From: Pseudomonas sp. PB101
Lineage (GTDB): Bacteria > Pseudomonadota > Gammaproteobacteria > Pseudomonadales > Pseudomonadaceae
Direction of reading: 5' to 3'
Assembly: GCF_009764265.1 (NCBI RefSeq)
Contig: NZ_RWIR01000059.1
Location: 1 to 39,634, forward strand
Length of the DNA stretch: 39,634 bases
The position numbers were made by a program, and so were the translations under genes. Numbering within the stretch: position 1 is the stretch's first letter; the number at the start of each line of letters is the position of its first letter. The notes beneath the pieces were generated by a model. It was not told the origin of the DNA and searched no databases. It was given only the letters and a program-made list of their open reading frames with translations. Below are positions 15,520 to 25,176 of this stretch, one piece after another.

Positions 15520-16702
15520 GGTCACCCTCCTTGAATTTTTCCGTAGACGCCGGTGTTTTGGCCGCGGGTGTCGCGACGGGCGCCGGGGTTTCGACTGCGG
15601 CCGCCGCGCGCCGGGCGCGCCATTGCTGCAATCGGGGTTTGACGCGTTGCCAGACCCGCAAGGCCAGCCCCAGCACCAGTCCGCCAGGGCGCCAGGAGTA
15701 AAAACTCCAGCGCCAGTGCTCCAGTTGTCCGCTCATGCGTTCGTGCAGTTGATGGCTGGAGTTTTCCAGGCTGACCCGAGACGCATCGATCCACTGCCAG
15801 TTGTCTTCCAGGCCCCAGCGAATCCACTCCTCGAGCAGCACCCGGCCACTGCCCAGGTCGGCATATTGCGGCAGGAATGCCAGGTTGTAGTCGTACAGGC
15901 GGCCCTGTTCCAGCAAACCAAGACGATAGCTGATGCAGCGCCCCTCCAGCTCCAGCACCACCACACGCACCAGGCCGCGAGCCGCCAGGGCGCTGAAGGC
16001 GCGGTCCATCCACTGGCGATGACGCGCATCGGAAAAGATCCCGACGCCTTCATCGCCTTTCCAGCTCACCGCTTCGACTTCACTGATTTCCTGCAACAGC
16101 GGGCCCATGGTCAGGGCGTCGGGGATAATCCGGCGTACCTGGGCGCCACAGGCGGCGATGCGTTTGCGCGCGCGGCGCAGTTTGTAGCGCGGGTCGCCAG
16201 AGACTTCCTGATGGTCGGCCTCGCTGATCAGGTGCACCGGCACTCGACAGCTGAGGCGTTGTTCGGCGGTCGAACTCAGCGCCTGCCAGGGTGCCAGGGC
16301 CTGGGCCGTGGCACCGGCCAGTTCGTTGAGTTGCAGCATGGCATGGGGCAGGCGCTGGCGGATCTGCGTCAGCGCCTTGCTGAAAGAGTCGCCGTCCAGC
16401 CTCGTCATTAGCGCGAGGCGGTCGGCGAGGGGATAGCCCAAATGATGCAGGACTCGAAATGGCACACGCGCAAAGCGCTCCACGGACGCCACCAACGGCA
16501 GGCACAGCGCCAGTTCGTCACCCTGCCAGGCCAGCAGCACGTGCAGCTGCTCGCCGGGTTTGAGTGCCTGTTCCGATGCACACAGCCAGGCCAGGGTGTT
16601 GAACGGCGTGTGGTCCGTCACGCGCTGGCGCAACGCTTCGTAAGCCGCTGCGGGAAAGTCGTGGGTGCACAGCGAAGTGCGCCACTCGAATCGTATCGTC
16701 AT
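15491..16702 (-). CDS. FemAB-like / BioF2-type acyltransferase
   Basis: About 403 aa from the ATG at 16702, four bases after the stop of the GNAT gene, with GAGGCGACG upstream. It has a GNAT fold of the peptidoglycan-interacting 'CelD/BcsL' kind: FNTLAWLCASEQALKPGEQLHVLLAW at the N-terminus, YKLRRARKRI, EISEVEAVSWKGDEG and a GRCISYRLGLLEQGRLYDYNLAF core (each a recognisable piece of that family). The C-terminal tail is Ala/Pro-rich. Such proteins are frequent in exopolysaccharide loci and are thought to transfer acyl or aminoacyl groups. The substrate here is unknown. Confidence 0.8.
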   Translation of the reverse strand: MTIRFEWRTSLCTHDFPAAAYEALRQRVTDHTPFNTLAWLCASEQALKPGEQLHVLLAWQGDELALCLPLVASVERFARVPFRVLHHLGYPLADRLALMTRLDGDSFSKALTQIRQRLPHAMLQLNELAGATAQALAPWQALSSTAEQRLSCRVPVHLISEADHQEVSGDPRYKLRRARKRIAACGAQVRRIIPDALTMGPLLQEISEVEAVSWKGDEGVGIFSDARHRQWMDRAFSALAARGLVRVVVLELEGRCISYRLGLLEQGRLYDYNLAFLPQYADLGSGRVLLEEWIRWGLEDNWQWIDASRVSLENSSHQLHERMSGQLEHWRWSFYSWRPGGLVLGLALRVWQRVKPRLQQWRARRAAAAVETPAPVATPAAKTPASTEKFKEGDHASASDSQR

Positions 16703-16706
16703 GGGA

Positions 16707-17396
16707 TCACGTCGCCTCGGCAGTGGCAGGTTCACGCACCGGTTTGCGCAGGGTTGCCAGGCGCGAGCCGGTGTAGCGTGTTTCGCGGAAGAAGCGCCAG
16801 CGGCCAAACAGTTCGTAGACGTTCATGATGCGTCCCTGTTCGTCGTAGCCGGTGCGTATGTGCAGCTTGAGCGCGGGGATGTTGTGCCACTCGCACACGT
16901 CCACCACCTTGTTGCAGCCTTGGGCGTGCATGGCTTTCCACAGCTCGGTCTGCAGGTCCATCGACAGCTTGGTGCCCCAGTAGGGCCTGGCCAGTTCGCC
17001 ACCGAACTCGAAGAATTCCCCTGGTTTCACCGGGAACCAGCAGCCGTAGTAGTGCTTGTCGTGATAGTTGCGCGCGGCCCCCCAGATGAACGCCACCGCG
17101 TCACCCTTGTCGTCCAGGTGCATTTGCCCGGTGTAGCCCTCGCGGGCAAGTTCCGCCATGGTCTCGACCCGGTCACCAAAGTGGCGGGTGAAGGCCACGG
17201 CGTTCTCGGGGGTAATGCGCACGACCCGCAGCGGCGAGTAGGCCTTGAGCTTGTGCGGTGGTACCGGGCTGACCAGGTCACGCTCCATCCACAGTAGCTC
17301 CTGGTGGGAAAACACGTAGTGCTTCCAGACTTTTTTCAAGGTGGCGCTCAGGCCCCTTTGTTTGATGTGTTCGCTGAGTTTTTTGATTGCACTCAT
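16707..17396 (-). CDS. GNAT-type acyltransferase in the exopolysaccharide operon
   Basis: About 229 aa from the ATG at 17396 (AGGAG eight bases upstream). Same architecture as the gene at 13720: helical start (AIKKLSEHIKQRGL), LLWMERDLVSPVPPHKLKAY, ITPENAVAFTRHFGDRVETM, DAVAFIWGAARNYHDKHYYG, QGCNKVVDVCEWHNIPALKL, and RWRFFRETRYTGSRL near the end. The two genes are a duplication that flanks the FemAB and ChbG genes. Polymer acylation is the obvious guess; the acyl donor and acceptor are unknown. Confidence 0.8.
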   Translation of the reverse strand: MSAIKKLSEHIKQRGLSATLKKVWKHYVFSHQELLWMERDLVSPVPPHKLKAYSPLRVVRITPENAVAFTRHFGDRVETMAELAREGYTGQMHLDDKGDAVAFIWGAARNYHDKHYYGCWFPVKPGEFFEFGGELARPYWGTKLSMDLQTELWKAMHAQGCNKVVDVCEWHNIPALKLHIRTGYDEQGRIMNVYELFGRWRFFRETRYTGSRLATLRKPVREPATAEAT

Positions 17397-17483
17397 GTTG
17401 TTGGCTCCTGACGGGTTTGCCCGTAAGTGGAGTGATTCCTGCGTGCGGCGAAATGCCGACACGGCCAAACACAAGAGGGGCGG

Positions 17484-19403
17484 TCATGAGGCGATCCAGC
17501 TGAGGGCGAACAGGGTTTGCCCGGGCAGCTCGAAGCTCACGCGACCATCCCGACAGTCGAAGGGTGCGTCGCGGCTGCGGTTGTCGGCGCCGAAATAACG
17601 CAGGGAACCCTTGCCCAGCGGGCAGGCCGCGCCATTGAGATCGACTCGCTGCAAGCGCGTGCCTTTGTTCACCCCCAGCAGCGTGCGCTTCTGGTCGTCG
17701 GCCATGGCCAGCACGTCGACTTCGAAGGCATCGTTGTCCAGGCGCAGCACGTTGTGCAGCCAGTGCTGGCGGATGAACTGCTGGGCCAGGCCGACGGGTT
17801 TGAGTTCGAAATGATTGTCGCCGAGCACCCGCAGCATGCCTTTGGGGTACTCGGGCTCGTCGGCCGCCTGGAACCAGCCAAGCATGTCGAGCAGGCCGTC
17901 CTGCGACGCATTGATCACCACCGAGGCCCACCACAATGACGCGTAGTGGGTTTCCTGATCGTAAGGGCTGAGGCTGGCACCGCTGGACATGTTGGTCTGG
18001 TCGAGCAACAGCGCCTTGCGCGGCCGGCCCCGGGCATCGAGCCCCGCCAGTTCGGCCGCGCGGCGCACGCTATCGCGATAGACGCGGGTGGCGAGCAGGT
18101 CGCGGATCATCCATTCGTGCCAGGCCAGGGCGTCGATCTGCTCCCCGTTGTCCTTGAGCAGGCGCCGCGCCCAGTCGATGCCGCGCCGCTCGCCGGCGTT
18201 GTCGGACAGTGGACCGTTGACGAACCGCGAACTGGCCGGGATGACGATGCGCACGCCGGCCCTGGCGTTGTCCGGGTTGCTGCGCACCTGCCGGGCCATG
18301 CTGCTGAACACGCTCTGGAAACTGGCGTAGTCCGGGTAGTTGAGGTTCGGTTCGTCGGCAAATCCGATGTAGTGCGTGCCCTTGCCGCCGAGGGCGCGGG
18401 TCGCGGCCAGCCAGGCCTCGAGCCCGCCATTGCTGGTGCTGTCGGCACGCAGTTCGGCCTGGCGCTGGCTGCCGGCCAACAGGGTGATGTCCTGGGTGAT
18501 GCCGAACCGTTCCTGGTACAGACGCCGGAACGCATCTTCGTAGTGCGGCCGCGTGGCCATGATGTCGACGAGGCTGTAGTAAGTCGCCGCTTGGGGCTTG
18601 AGCGCATCGAGCACGGCAAAGCTCGAAGGCGGTGGCAGCACGTAGGGCAGGGCGATGCCCAGGTTCGGTGTAGTGCCGAGCAGTTCCTTGTGCAGGGTCA
18701 ACCGGGTCCGGCCATCGTCCTCGCCCAGTGGCTTGAGCTGTTGCGGATTCTGCGCGAACAGGTTGGCCGTGCCGTCGAGCCAGAACGCCGCCTTGCCGCT
18801 GCCTTGCAGGCGCAGGCGCCAGACCTGATCGCTGGCGGCGACCGGCAGTTCGACCTTGTCGAATTGCCAGTAGGCACGGTAGGGCTTGAGGGCCAGCGTC
18901 AGTTGCTTGCCGTCCCCCACGCGCTGGGCTTGCAAGGTGCCGACGCCGTCGTGGAACTTGCCGGCGAGCACCGCATGTTCCCCGGCCGCGACCTTGAAAT
19001 ACAGCTCATCACCATCACGGGTTTCCGCGCTGAAATGCACCTTGGCCGGGGCGAACAGCGCCACCGTGCGTTCGTCGTGTTGCACGCGGTAGCGGCGGAA
19101 GCTGTAGCCCGGAATCTCCAGGCGATAAGGGCTGGCACCCGGTGCCAGTGACCAGCTCTGGTTGCCCTGGGTCTCGGCGGCGGCGATCGTCCGTTCGCCC
19201 GCAAGCTTGCCCTGGCCATCGAGCAGGTACAGGTGCTCTTCGTTGGCACCGGCCTGCCACGCCGGCACCCATTGCACGGTCAGGGTGTCGGGGCGATCGG
19301 TTTGCAGGTACAGGCTGCCGTCGCGGATATCGGCCCAGCGCATCGGCCCGGCGTACGCGTCGACGCTCAGGCCAAGGCCCATCAGCAGGGCGAAATACTT
19401 CAT
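17484..19403 (-). CDS. Secreted glycoside hydrolase-like protein (TIM-barrel, GH39-like)
   Basis: About 639 aa from the ATG at 19403, which overlaps the flippase stop as ATGA; the open frame runs further upstream but only this start gives a signal peptide (to about residue 19, DAYAG). The N-terminal half is beta-rich; the middle has a barrel with GFADEPNLNYPDYASF, in which the D/N-E-P-N resembles the acid/base strand of clan A hydrolases, then ALAWHEWMI and LLLDQTNMSSG; the C-terminus is a small beta domain (NKGTRLQRVDL to LFALSWIAS). Periplasmic or extracellular enzymes of this kind in such operons trim or release the polymer. The assignment to GH39 is tentative. Confidence 0.75.
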   Translation of the reverse strand: MKYFALLMGLGLSVDAYAGPMRWADIRDGSLYLQTDRPDTLTVQWVPAWQAGANEEHLYLLDGQGKLAGERTIAAAETQGNQSWSLAPGASPYRLEIPGYSFRRYRVQHDERTVALFAPAKVHFSAETRDGDELYFKVAAGEHAVLAGKFHDGVGTLQAQRVGDGKQLTLALKPYRAYWQFDKVELPVAASDQVWRLRLQGSGKAAFWLDGTANLFAQNPQQLKPLGEDDGRTRLTLHKELLGTTPNLGIALPYVLPPPSSFAVLDALKPQAATYYSLVDIMATRPHYEDAFRRLYQERFGITQDITLLAGSQRQAELRADSTSNGGLEAWLAATRALGGKGTHYIGFADEPNLNYPDYASFQSVFSSMARQVRSNPDNARAGVRIVIPASSRFVNGPLSDNAGERRGIDWARRLLKDNGEQIDALAWHEWMIRDLLATRVYRDSVRRAAELAGLDARGRPRKALLLDQTNMSSGASLSPYDQETHYASLWWASVVINASQDGLLDMLGWFQAADEPEYPKGMLRVLGDNHFELKPVGLAQQFIRQHWLHNVLRLDNDAFEVDVLAMADDQKRTLLGVNKGTRLQRVDLNGAACPLGKGSLRYFGADNRSRDAPFDCRDGRVSFELPGQTLFALSWIAS

Positions 19404-20704
19404 GCCGACTTCCGTTGCAGGACCAGCAGCATCGGCGCGATGTCGCTGGGCAGGATGATCAGGGTTTGCCAGAACGGCACCCGGCTCAGGCGGCAATACA
19501 TCACCAGCAGGGCGACCGTCACCGCCAGGTAGGCGATGGACGAGGCCGCCGCCGCGCCGACGATGCCATAGGCCGGGATCAGCACCAGGTTCAGCGCCAG
19601 GTTGAGCAAGGCACCGAGGCCCATCAACAGGGAAATTGAACCGGGACGATCCTTGCCCAGCAAGTCCAGGCGCAGGATGCTCGCGTAGCACAACCCGAGC
19701 AGGCCCGGCAGCAGCGCGAGCAACGCCGGATAGGCCGGTTGGTAGGCCACGCCGAACAGGGTGACGATCAGCCATTCACCGATCAGCGCCATGCACAGGC
19801 AGGCGCCGAGCATCACCGTGGCGGTCAGGCGCAAGGCCAATGGCGTGACTTTTTCGATGCCTTCTTCCTGTTGCAGCAGGCGTTTCATCAGCGGCGTGGT
19901 CACCGCTTCCGGAACGATCAGCAGCAACTCGGCGGCGGCGCTGGCCATGGCGTAGTGACCCAGCGCAGTGCTGCCGAGCAGGGCGCCGATGAACAGGTAG
20001 TCGGAGCGCAGGATCACTTGCTGGAACAGCAGGTCCGGATGGCTGCGGGCGCTGTAGCGCAGCAGTTCGTTCTGGCTGGCGCGGTCCCATTGCAGGGTCA
20101 GCGGCTGGTTGCGCTTGAGCCACAGCCAACCGACCAGCACCACCAGGCTGATGCCCGCCAGCCAACTGATCAGCGCCGCTTCCAGCGCCGCGCTTTGCCA
20201 CATCCAGAACAGGGCGAGGAACAGCAGCAGCGGCGCCAGCGATTCGATCAGGCGCAAGGCATTGAAGGCGACGACGCCGCCCGAGGCGTTGTGCAGGGTC
20301 AGCAAACCGCTTTTGAGCACGGTCAGCGGCACCGCCAGCAGCAACAGCCAGGCGAGCAAGCCCAGTTGCGTGGTGATGTCCAGTTCACTGCCGAATTCGC
20401 GGGTCAGCGCCACCACCAGCAAGGTCAGCATCGCCGCCAGCAGGCAACCGAACACCAGCACCTGGCTGAGCAGCAGGCCCATCGGTCGTTGCTTGGCCGC
20501 CTGATAGCCCACCGCCGAATTCAAGCCGCCGCTGGTGGCGGCGCTGATCAGGTCGGGCAGGGTGCTGAGCAAGGCAAACAAACCGCGTTCGCTGGGGCCG
20601 AGAATCCGCGCCAGCAACACGTTGCGCAGCAAGCGCAGGGCGATCATCGCCAGTTTGGTGCCCATGCTCAGGGCCAGGTGCTTGAGGTAATTGCTGCGGC
20701 TCAT
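19400..20704 (-). CDS. Wzx-type polysaccharide flippase (MATE/MOP superfamily)
   Basis: About 434 aa from the ATG at 20704, overlapping the stop of the deacetylase as ATGA. About 12-14 transmembrane helices; the amino end reads LKHLALSMGTKLAMIALRLLRN followed by LLARILGPSERGLFALL (shown in parts), typical of polysaccharide biosynthesis flippases. It should move the undecaprenyl-linked repeat unit across the inner membrane. Confidence 0.9.
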   Translation of the reverse strand: MSRSNYLKHLALSMGTKLAMIALRLLRNVLLARILGPSERGLFALLSTLPDLISAATSGGLNSAVGYQAAKQRPMGLLLSQVLVFGCLLAAMLTLLVVALTREFGSELDITTQLGLLAWLLLLAVPLTVLKSGLLTLHNASGGVVAFNALRLIESLAPLLLFLALFWMWQSAALEAALISWLAGISLVVLVGWLWLKRNQPLTLQWDRASQNELLRYSARSHPDLLFQQVILRSDYLFIGALLGSTALGHYAMASAAAELLLIVPEAVTTPLMKRLLQQEEGIEKVTPLALRLTATVMLGACLCMALIGEWLIVTLFGVAYQPAYPALLALLPGLLGLCYASILRLDLLGKDRPGSISLLMGLGALLNLALNLVLIPAYGIVGAAAASSIAYLAVTVALLVMYCRLSRVPFWQTLIILPSDIAPMLLVLQRKSA

Positions 20705-21702
20705 GGACGTGCCCCACGGTAGATGCGCCACGACAACAACTCGGGATTGCGCGCGGTACGCTGGCTGACGCCGAAGCGTGGCAGGGCCAGCGGATCTTCG
20801 GCCCCTCGATAAATGCCGGTGCCGGTGCCCAGGGCAAACGGGAAATCATGCCGGGCGACCTGTTGGCGCACCCGCGCATCGTTGTCGCCATTGGGGTAGC
20901 AGTAGACCGGCAACGGTCGGTTGCAGCCGTGCAGCAGTGCGTCGCGGCTGCGGCTCAGTTCTTCGTCCAGGCGTTGATCGTCAAGACCGGTGAGGATGGC
21001 GTGGCTGGCACCGTGGGGACCGAAGCGCACCAGGCCGGACGCTTCGAGCGTGCGTACCTGCTGCCAGTCCAGCGCCTGGGGCAACGACTCCTGCGGGCAT
21101 TCGTCGGTCAGGTGATTGAGGTCTCGCGGCGCCAGGGTTTTCAGGCCCTGTAGAAAGTTCAGCAATGCCAGGCTACGGCGTTGCTCGTCGGGGTCATCGC
21201 AGAGTGTCGGCAACTGGCGCCCGAGGTGCTGCAAGCGTTCGATCAAATGCCGGCGTGCCTGTTCGCCATGGCTGTTCCACAAGGTTTCGCCGATGCTTTC
21301 CCACCAGAACCGCTGGCGGCTGCCGATGAAATCGGTGGACAGGAAAATGCTCGCCGGCACCTGGTATTTGTGCAGCAACGGGAAGGCATTCACGGCGTTG
21401 TCGCGCCAGCCGTCGTCGAAGGTCAGCGCCACTTTCGGCCGCTCCGAGCGCGATGCGCCGGGTTGCAGAATGTCCATCAGCGGCACGCAGTCGAAGTGTT
21501 TTTTCAACCACACCAGCAGATGTTCAAAGGCTTTTGGCCCCACGCACAGTTCATTGCGGTGGGGCAGTGCGGCGGCCTGGTCGCTGGCCAGCACCCGGTG
21601 CAGCATCAGGATCACCCCGGCGCCGTGCAGTTGATTGCGCCCCACCGGGGAGTTGAGGTACAGCCAGCCACTGGTGCGTTTTAACAGTTGCTTGATCGCC
21701 AT
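20701..21702 (-). CDS. NodB-type polysaccharide deacetylase
   Basis: 333 aa. VILMLHRV near residue 30, the metal motif LTFDDGWRDN (D96, D97), ASIFLSTDFIG, and the C-terminal VYCYPNGDND motif are diagnostic of carbohydrate esterase family 4. No signal peptide is evident, so it probably acts in the cytoplasm or at the inner face, perhaps on N-acetyl groups of lipid-linked units. It begins 12 bases after the preceding glycosyltransferase. Confidence 0.9.
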   Translation of the reverse strand: MAIKQLLKRTSGWLYLNSPVGRNQLHGAGVILMLHRVLASDQAAALPHRNELCVGPKAFEHLLVWLKKHFDCVPLMDILQPGASRSERPKVALTFDDGWRDNAVNAFPLLHKYQVPASIFLSTDFIGSRQRFWWESIGETLWNSHGEQARRHLIERLQHLGRQLPTLCDDPDEQRRSLALLNFLQGLKTLAPRDLNHLTDECPQESLPQALDWQQVRTLEASGLVRFGPHGASHAILTGLDDQRLDEELSRSRDALLHGCNRPLPVYCYPNGDNDARVRQQVARHDFPFALGTGTGIYRGAEDPLALPRFGVSQRTARNPELLSWRIYRGARP

Positions 21703-21714
21703 GGCACGCGCCTC

Positions 21715-22851
21715 TCATCGATTTTGCTCGGGGTTCCATTGGGCGTAACGCTGGCCGCGCAGGAACTGCCACAGACCGATGCTCATCCCGGCGAGGGTCA
21801 CCAGAAGGAACGCGGCGAGGCGAAAGGGTTTGGGCAAGCGGTGTTGCGAATCCAGCAGGCCGGCAATGGCCACCGTGTAACCGAGCAGTTGCGCGATCAG
21901 GCTCAGGCGATAAAAGTCGTGTTCGCCCCACAGCCAGAAATTGCTCAGCAGCAACGGCAGCAACAGGACCGGCGCCAGTCGCCGGATCAGCTTGTGGCTG
22001 ATCAAGGCAAGCGCATACAGGCCGTGGGTCAGCGGATTGAGCAGCTCGCGGCGCTGGGCCAGGCTTTGCAGGCCGCCCACGGTGACACGCTGGCGGCGGC
22101 GGAACTGTTTGTCGGCTTCGTCCACGCCCTGGTCGATCACCCGGGCCTGGGGCACGTAGACAATCTTCTTGAACGCGACCGGCGCGCAGGTGCTGATAAA
22201 GAAGTCGTCGTTGACCTCCGCCGGCACGTTCTGGAACAGCTCGCGGCGCAGCGCGAGCAGGGCACCGTCGGCGGAAACCATGCAGCCGGTGCGATTTTCC
22301 ACGTAGCGCAGCCAGCCTTCGTAGTGCCGATACAGGCTGTCACCGATGCTCAGGCCCTTGCCGGTCACCGGGATCACCATGTGCCCGGCGCAGCCACCGA
22401 CTTGCGGGTCGTTGAGCGGCGCGAGCAGGTGGCCGAGGGTGTCGGTGGACCATTGGTTGTCGGCGTCGGTGAACACCAGGATTTCGCCGCTGCTGATCGC
22501 GACCCCGGCATTGAGCGTTGCCGCTTTCCCCTGGCGGGGCAGGTCGAGCACGCTGATGCGCGGGTCTTCGACCTTGCGCGCGCAGGCCACGGTGTCGTCG
22601 GTCGAGCCGTCGCTGGCGAGGATGATGTGCAGCGAGCGGGCCTGGTAATCCTGGGCCAGCACGGTGCGCAGTTTTTCTTCGATATGCCGCGCCTCGTTGT
22701 GTGCGGCAATCACGATGCTCACGTCCATGGGCTGTGCCGGTGCATGGCGCGGTGCCGGGTACAGCGGCGCCAGCAACGTCAACAGCAGGGGATAGCCGAG
22801 GTAGGCGTAAACCGGCAGCAACAGGCACAGCCAGAAAATGAATTCAGCCAC
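21715..22851 (-). CDS. Membrane glycosyltransferase family 2
   Basis: About 378 aa. The GTG at 22851 is preferred because a perfect AGGAGG stands seven bases upstream; it overlaps the previous stop as GTGGCTGA. One N-terminal transmembrane segment, the GT2 start DVSIVIAAHNEARHI, the DxD motif in VFTDADNQW, an RRRQRV motif like Q/RxxRW of processive enzymes, and two to three C-terminal transmembrane helices. It resembles processive or membrane GT2 enzymes of exopolysaccharide loci. Confidence 0.88.
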   Translation of the reverse strand: MAEFIFWLCLLLPVYAYLGYPLLLTLLAPLYPAPRHAPAQPMDVSIVIAAHNEARHIEEKLRTVLAQDYQARSLHIILASDGSTDDTVACARKVEDPRISVLDLPRQGKAATLNAGVAISSGEILVFTDADNQWSTDTLGHLLAPLNDPQVGGCAGHMVIPVTGKGLSIGDSLYRHYEGWLRYVENRTGCMVSADGALLALRRELFQNVPAEVNDDFFISTCAPVAFKKIVYVPQARVIDQGVDEADKQFRRRQRVTVGGLQSLAQRRELLNPLTHGLYALALISHKLIRRLAPVLLLPLLLSNFWLWGEHDFYRLSLIAQLLGYTVAIAGLLDSQHRLPKPFRLAAFLLVTLAGMSIGLWQFLRGQRYAQWNPEQNR

Positions 22852-23812
22852 GGGCGGGCCTCCTGGCATTCCAATGACAAAGACTGAGGATGAACGCGGC
22901 GCCCGCCAGGTGCAGGCGCACCCAGTGCAGGCCCCAGAGTTGCAGGGTCAGCAGCGTATCGTGGTGTTTGGCGCTCTGGCGCAGGCTCAGGCCCAGGGCA
23001 GGCAGGACGGTCAGCAGCAGCATCAGCGCCGCATGGTGGGGGAAACCGTCGAGCAGGGCGGAAAGGGCCATGAAGTCGATCACCCAGGCGGCAATCGACA
23101 GCAGCGGAAAACGCAGCAGCCGCAGGCTCGGGCCATGGGTGCGCAGCAGTTGCAGATGACTGCCCTGGCGCCACAATTCCTTGCCCATCCATTCCCGCCA
23201 ACTGCCTTCGTAGCCCCAGTGCAGCGCCACGCTCTGGTTGACCGAAAGCAGCTTGGCGCCGGCGTCGGCCAGGCGCATGGTCAGCTCCTTGTCCTCGCCG
23301 GTGCGCAGCTGTTCATTGAAACCACCGACCTTGTCGAACCAGCGCCGACGCATCAACAGGTTGGAACTGGGCAGCCATTGCACGACATGCGGCGACTGGG
23401 TGTCGGGGCGCAAGGTACGACGCTGCCAGGCATCGGCGTACCACGGCGCTTCGGCCGGGGTGTGCAGGTCAAGGCCGAAGACATCGGCCTGGCCGCCGGA
23501 CTCGAGGTCCGGCAGCAGCGTGAACCAGTTCTCGGGCATCTCGATGTCGGCATCGATGAAGGCCAGCCATTCACCGGTGGCGAGCGCTGCGCCGCGATTG
23601 CGCAACGCGCCGATGAGCAGGCCGGGCAGCACCAGCACCTGGGCGCCGAACTGCCGGGCAATCTGCGGGCCCTGATCGTCGGAGCCGTTGTCGACCACGA
23701 TCAACTCGCATTCGACATTGGCCGCATCGGCGGCATGTTGTGCCGCGAACAGGGTCCGGGCGATGTGCCGGGCCTCGTTGTACATAGGGATGACGATACT
23801 GATTCGGTTCAT
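22844..23812 (-). CDS. Glycosyltransferase family 2
   Basis: About 322 aa from the ATG at 23812 (ATGA overlap with the polymerase stop). It starts with NRISIVIPMYNEARHIARTL, has AFIDADIEMP as DxD, the acceptor region GGFNEQLRTGEDKELTMRL split by conserved ED, and C-terminal hydrophobic helices. It adds one sugar of the repeat unit; which one cannot be told. Confidence 0.88.
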   Translation of the reverse strand: MNRISIVIPMYNEARHIARTLFAAQHAADAANVECELIVVDNGSDDQGPQIARQFGAQVLVLPGLLIGALRNRGAALATGEWLAFIDADIEMPENWFTLLPDLESGGQADVFGLDLHTPAEAPWYADAWQRRTLRPDTQSPHVVQWLPSSNLLMRRRWFDKVGGFNEQLRTGEDKELTMRLADAGAKLLSVNQSVALHWGYEGSWREWMGKELWRQGSHLQLLRTHGPSLRLLRFPLLSIAAWVIDFMALSALLDGFPHHAALMLLLTVLPALGLSLRQSAKHHDTLLTLQLWGLHWVRLHLAGAAFILSLCHWNARRPARG

Positions 23813-25176
23813 GCCCTGACCTCTTTGTGCGGGGCTTCTTCGGCTCTCATGCGCAACACGCAGGTCATTGCGAGCATGATCCACAGGTACTTGTGGTTCG
23901 GCGCGCTGAGGAACATCAGGAACAGGGTCAACGACAGGAAGCTCATGCCCAGGTGGGTCATCACGTCGGCCTGCGCTCCATCCCCGCGTAACAGCCAGGC
24001 GCGGCGGGCGCGCAGCAGGTTGTACAGTCCCAGTGCCAGCATGCCGACGAACATCAGGCCGGCGGGAATCCCCAGTTCACTGAAGATTTCCAGGTAGGTG
24101 TTGTGGGCGCGCCGGTACAGGTCCGCGGTCTCGCCCTTGATGGAAAAGGCCTTGGCGTAACCGGTGATGGCGTAGTGCAGCGGGAACGTGCCGGGGCCGG
24201 TGCCGAGCAAGGGGTTCTCGGCGATCATGCCGCTGCCGACCACAATGTAGGAGGCGCGGCGGCCCAGGGATGGGTCCTGGCTCTTCGCTCCGGAGCTGAG
24301 AATGCTCAGCGACTGGATGCGCTCCACGTAGCCGGCCGGCATCGCATAGAGTGCCAACGGGATCACGATCGCCAGGCCGAGCATGGCAAAGCCCAGGTGG
24401 CGTGGACGAATGCGCGACAACCGCGCACGGTAATGCCAGGCGCCGATCAACAGGCTGAGGAACAACACCACCAGCCCCGAACGGGATTCGGTCTTGGTCA
24501 TGCCGCCCAGCAGCAGGAGGGTGCAGCCGCCCCAGAACAACCGGTGCAACAGGTTCGGGCTGCGCACCACCAGCAACAGCGCCATGGGTACGGCGAAGGC
24601 GATCATCAGGGCAAAATTGTTCGGGTCCTTGAGCAGCCCGGAGGCGCGGCCGGCGTCCTGGTATTTGGTGGAGAACATCGCCATGGCGCAGGTCACCGCG
24701 ACACTGATTGCGACCAGTCGGGCGAACATGTCGAGATTCAACTCACGCGCCACCAGCAGGGTGATGACAAACAGAATCAGGCCGACGCTCAATTCGCGCA
24801 GGTGGCCCAGGGAAATGCCCATGTCGTCGGTGTTCAACAGGCTGAGCAGGTACAGCAGCATGAAGCCGACCAGCAAGTGCCAGATATTGCTGCGCAGGCG
24901 CTCGGCCGGCAGTTGGCGAATCGCCAGTTGAAGCATCAGGATCAGCGCCAGTGAGGCCCCGAGGAACTTGGAGCCCGAAAACGCGTTGTCCTTGAACAGA
25001 CCCTCGAACGGCACGATGGCGACAATCCCCAACAGGCCCCAGGTCGGCCTGCGGTACAGCACCGCGACACCCACCAGGCCGAGCACCGCTCCCGGCGCCA
25101 GAAACGGATAAGGGCTGGCCAGCAAACCGAGGCAGACCAGGCCGAGCAAACTGACGATCGAGAGTGGAAAGATCAC
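23809..25176 (-). CDS. O-antigen ligase/Wzy-type polymerase
   Basis: 455 aa; GTG start at 25176 overlapping the GT4 stop as GTGA. About ten to twelve transmembrane helices and a large periplasmic loop with GTGPGTFPLHYAI and HNTYLEIFSELGIPAG, the Wzy_C/RfaL signature region. In a locus with flippase, chain-length protein and export lipoprotein it is the likely polymerase of the repeat unit. A ligase role is the alternative. Confidence 0.88.
   Translation of the reverse strand: MIFPLSIVSLLGLVCLGLLASPYPFLAPGAVLGLVGVAVLYRRPTWGLLGIVAIVPFEGLFKDNAFSGSKFLGASLALILMLQLAIRQLPAERLRSNIWHLLVGFMLLYLLSLLNTDDMGISLGHLRELSVGLILFVITLLVARELNLDMFARLVAISVAVTCAMAMFSTKYQDAGRASGLLKDPNNFALMIAFAVPMALLLVVRSPNLLHRLFWGGCTLLLLGGMTKTESRSGLVVLFLSLLIGAWHYRARLSRIRPRHLGFAMLGLAIVIPLALYAMPAGYVERIQSLSILSSGAKSQDPSLGRRASYIVVGSGMIAENPLLGTGPGTFPLHYAITGYAKAFSIKGETADLYRRAHNTYLEIFSELGIPAGLMFVGMLALGLYNLLRARRAWLLRGDGAQADVMTHLGMSFLSLTLFLMFLSAPNHKYLWIMLAMTCVLRMRAEEAPHKEVRA

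Noticed and set aside
19404..19775. Upstream extension of the glycosidase-like gene
   Set aside because: Lies wholly inside the flippase gene in another frame; the ATG at 19403 gives a signal peptide and an ATGA overlap.
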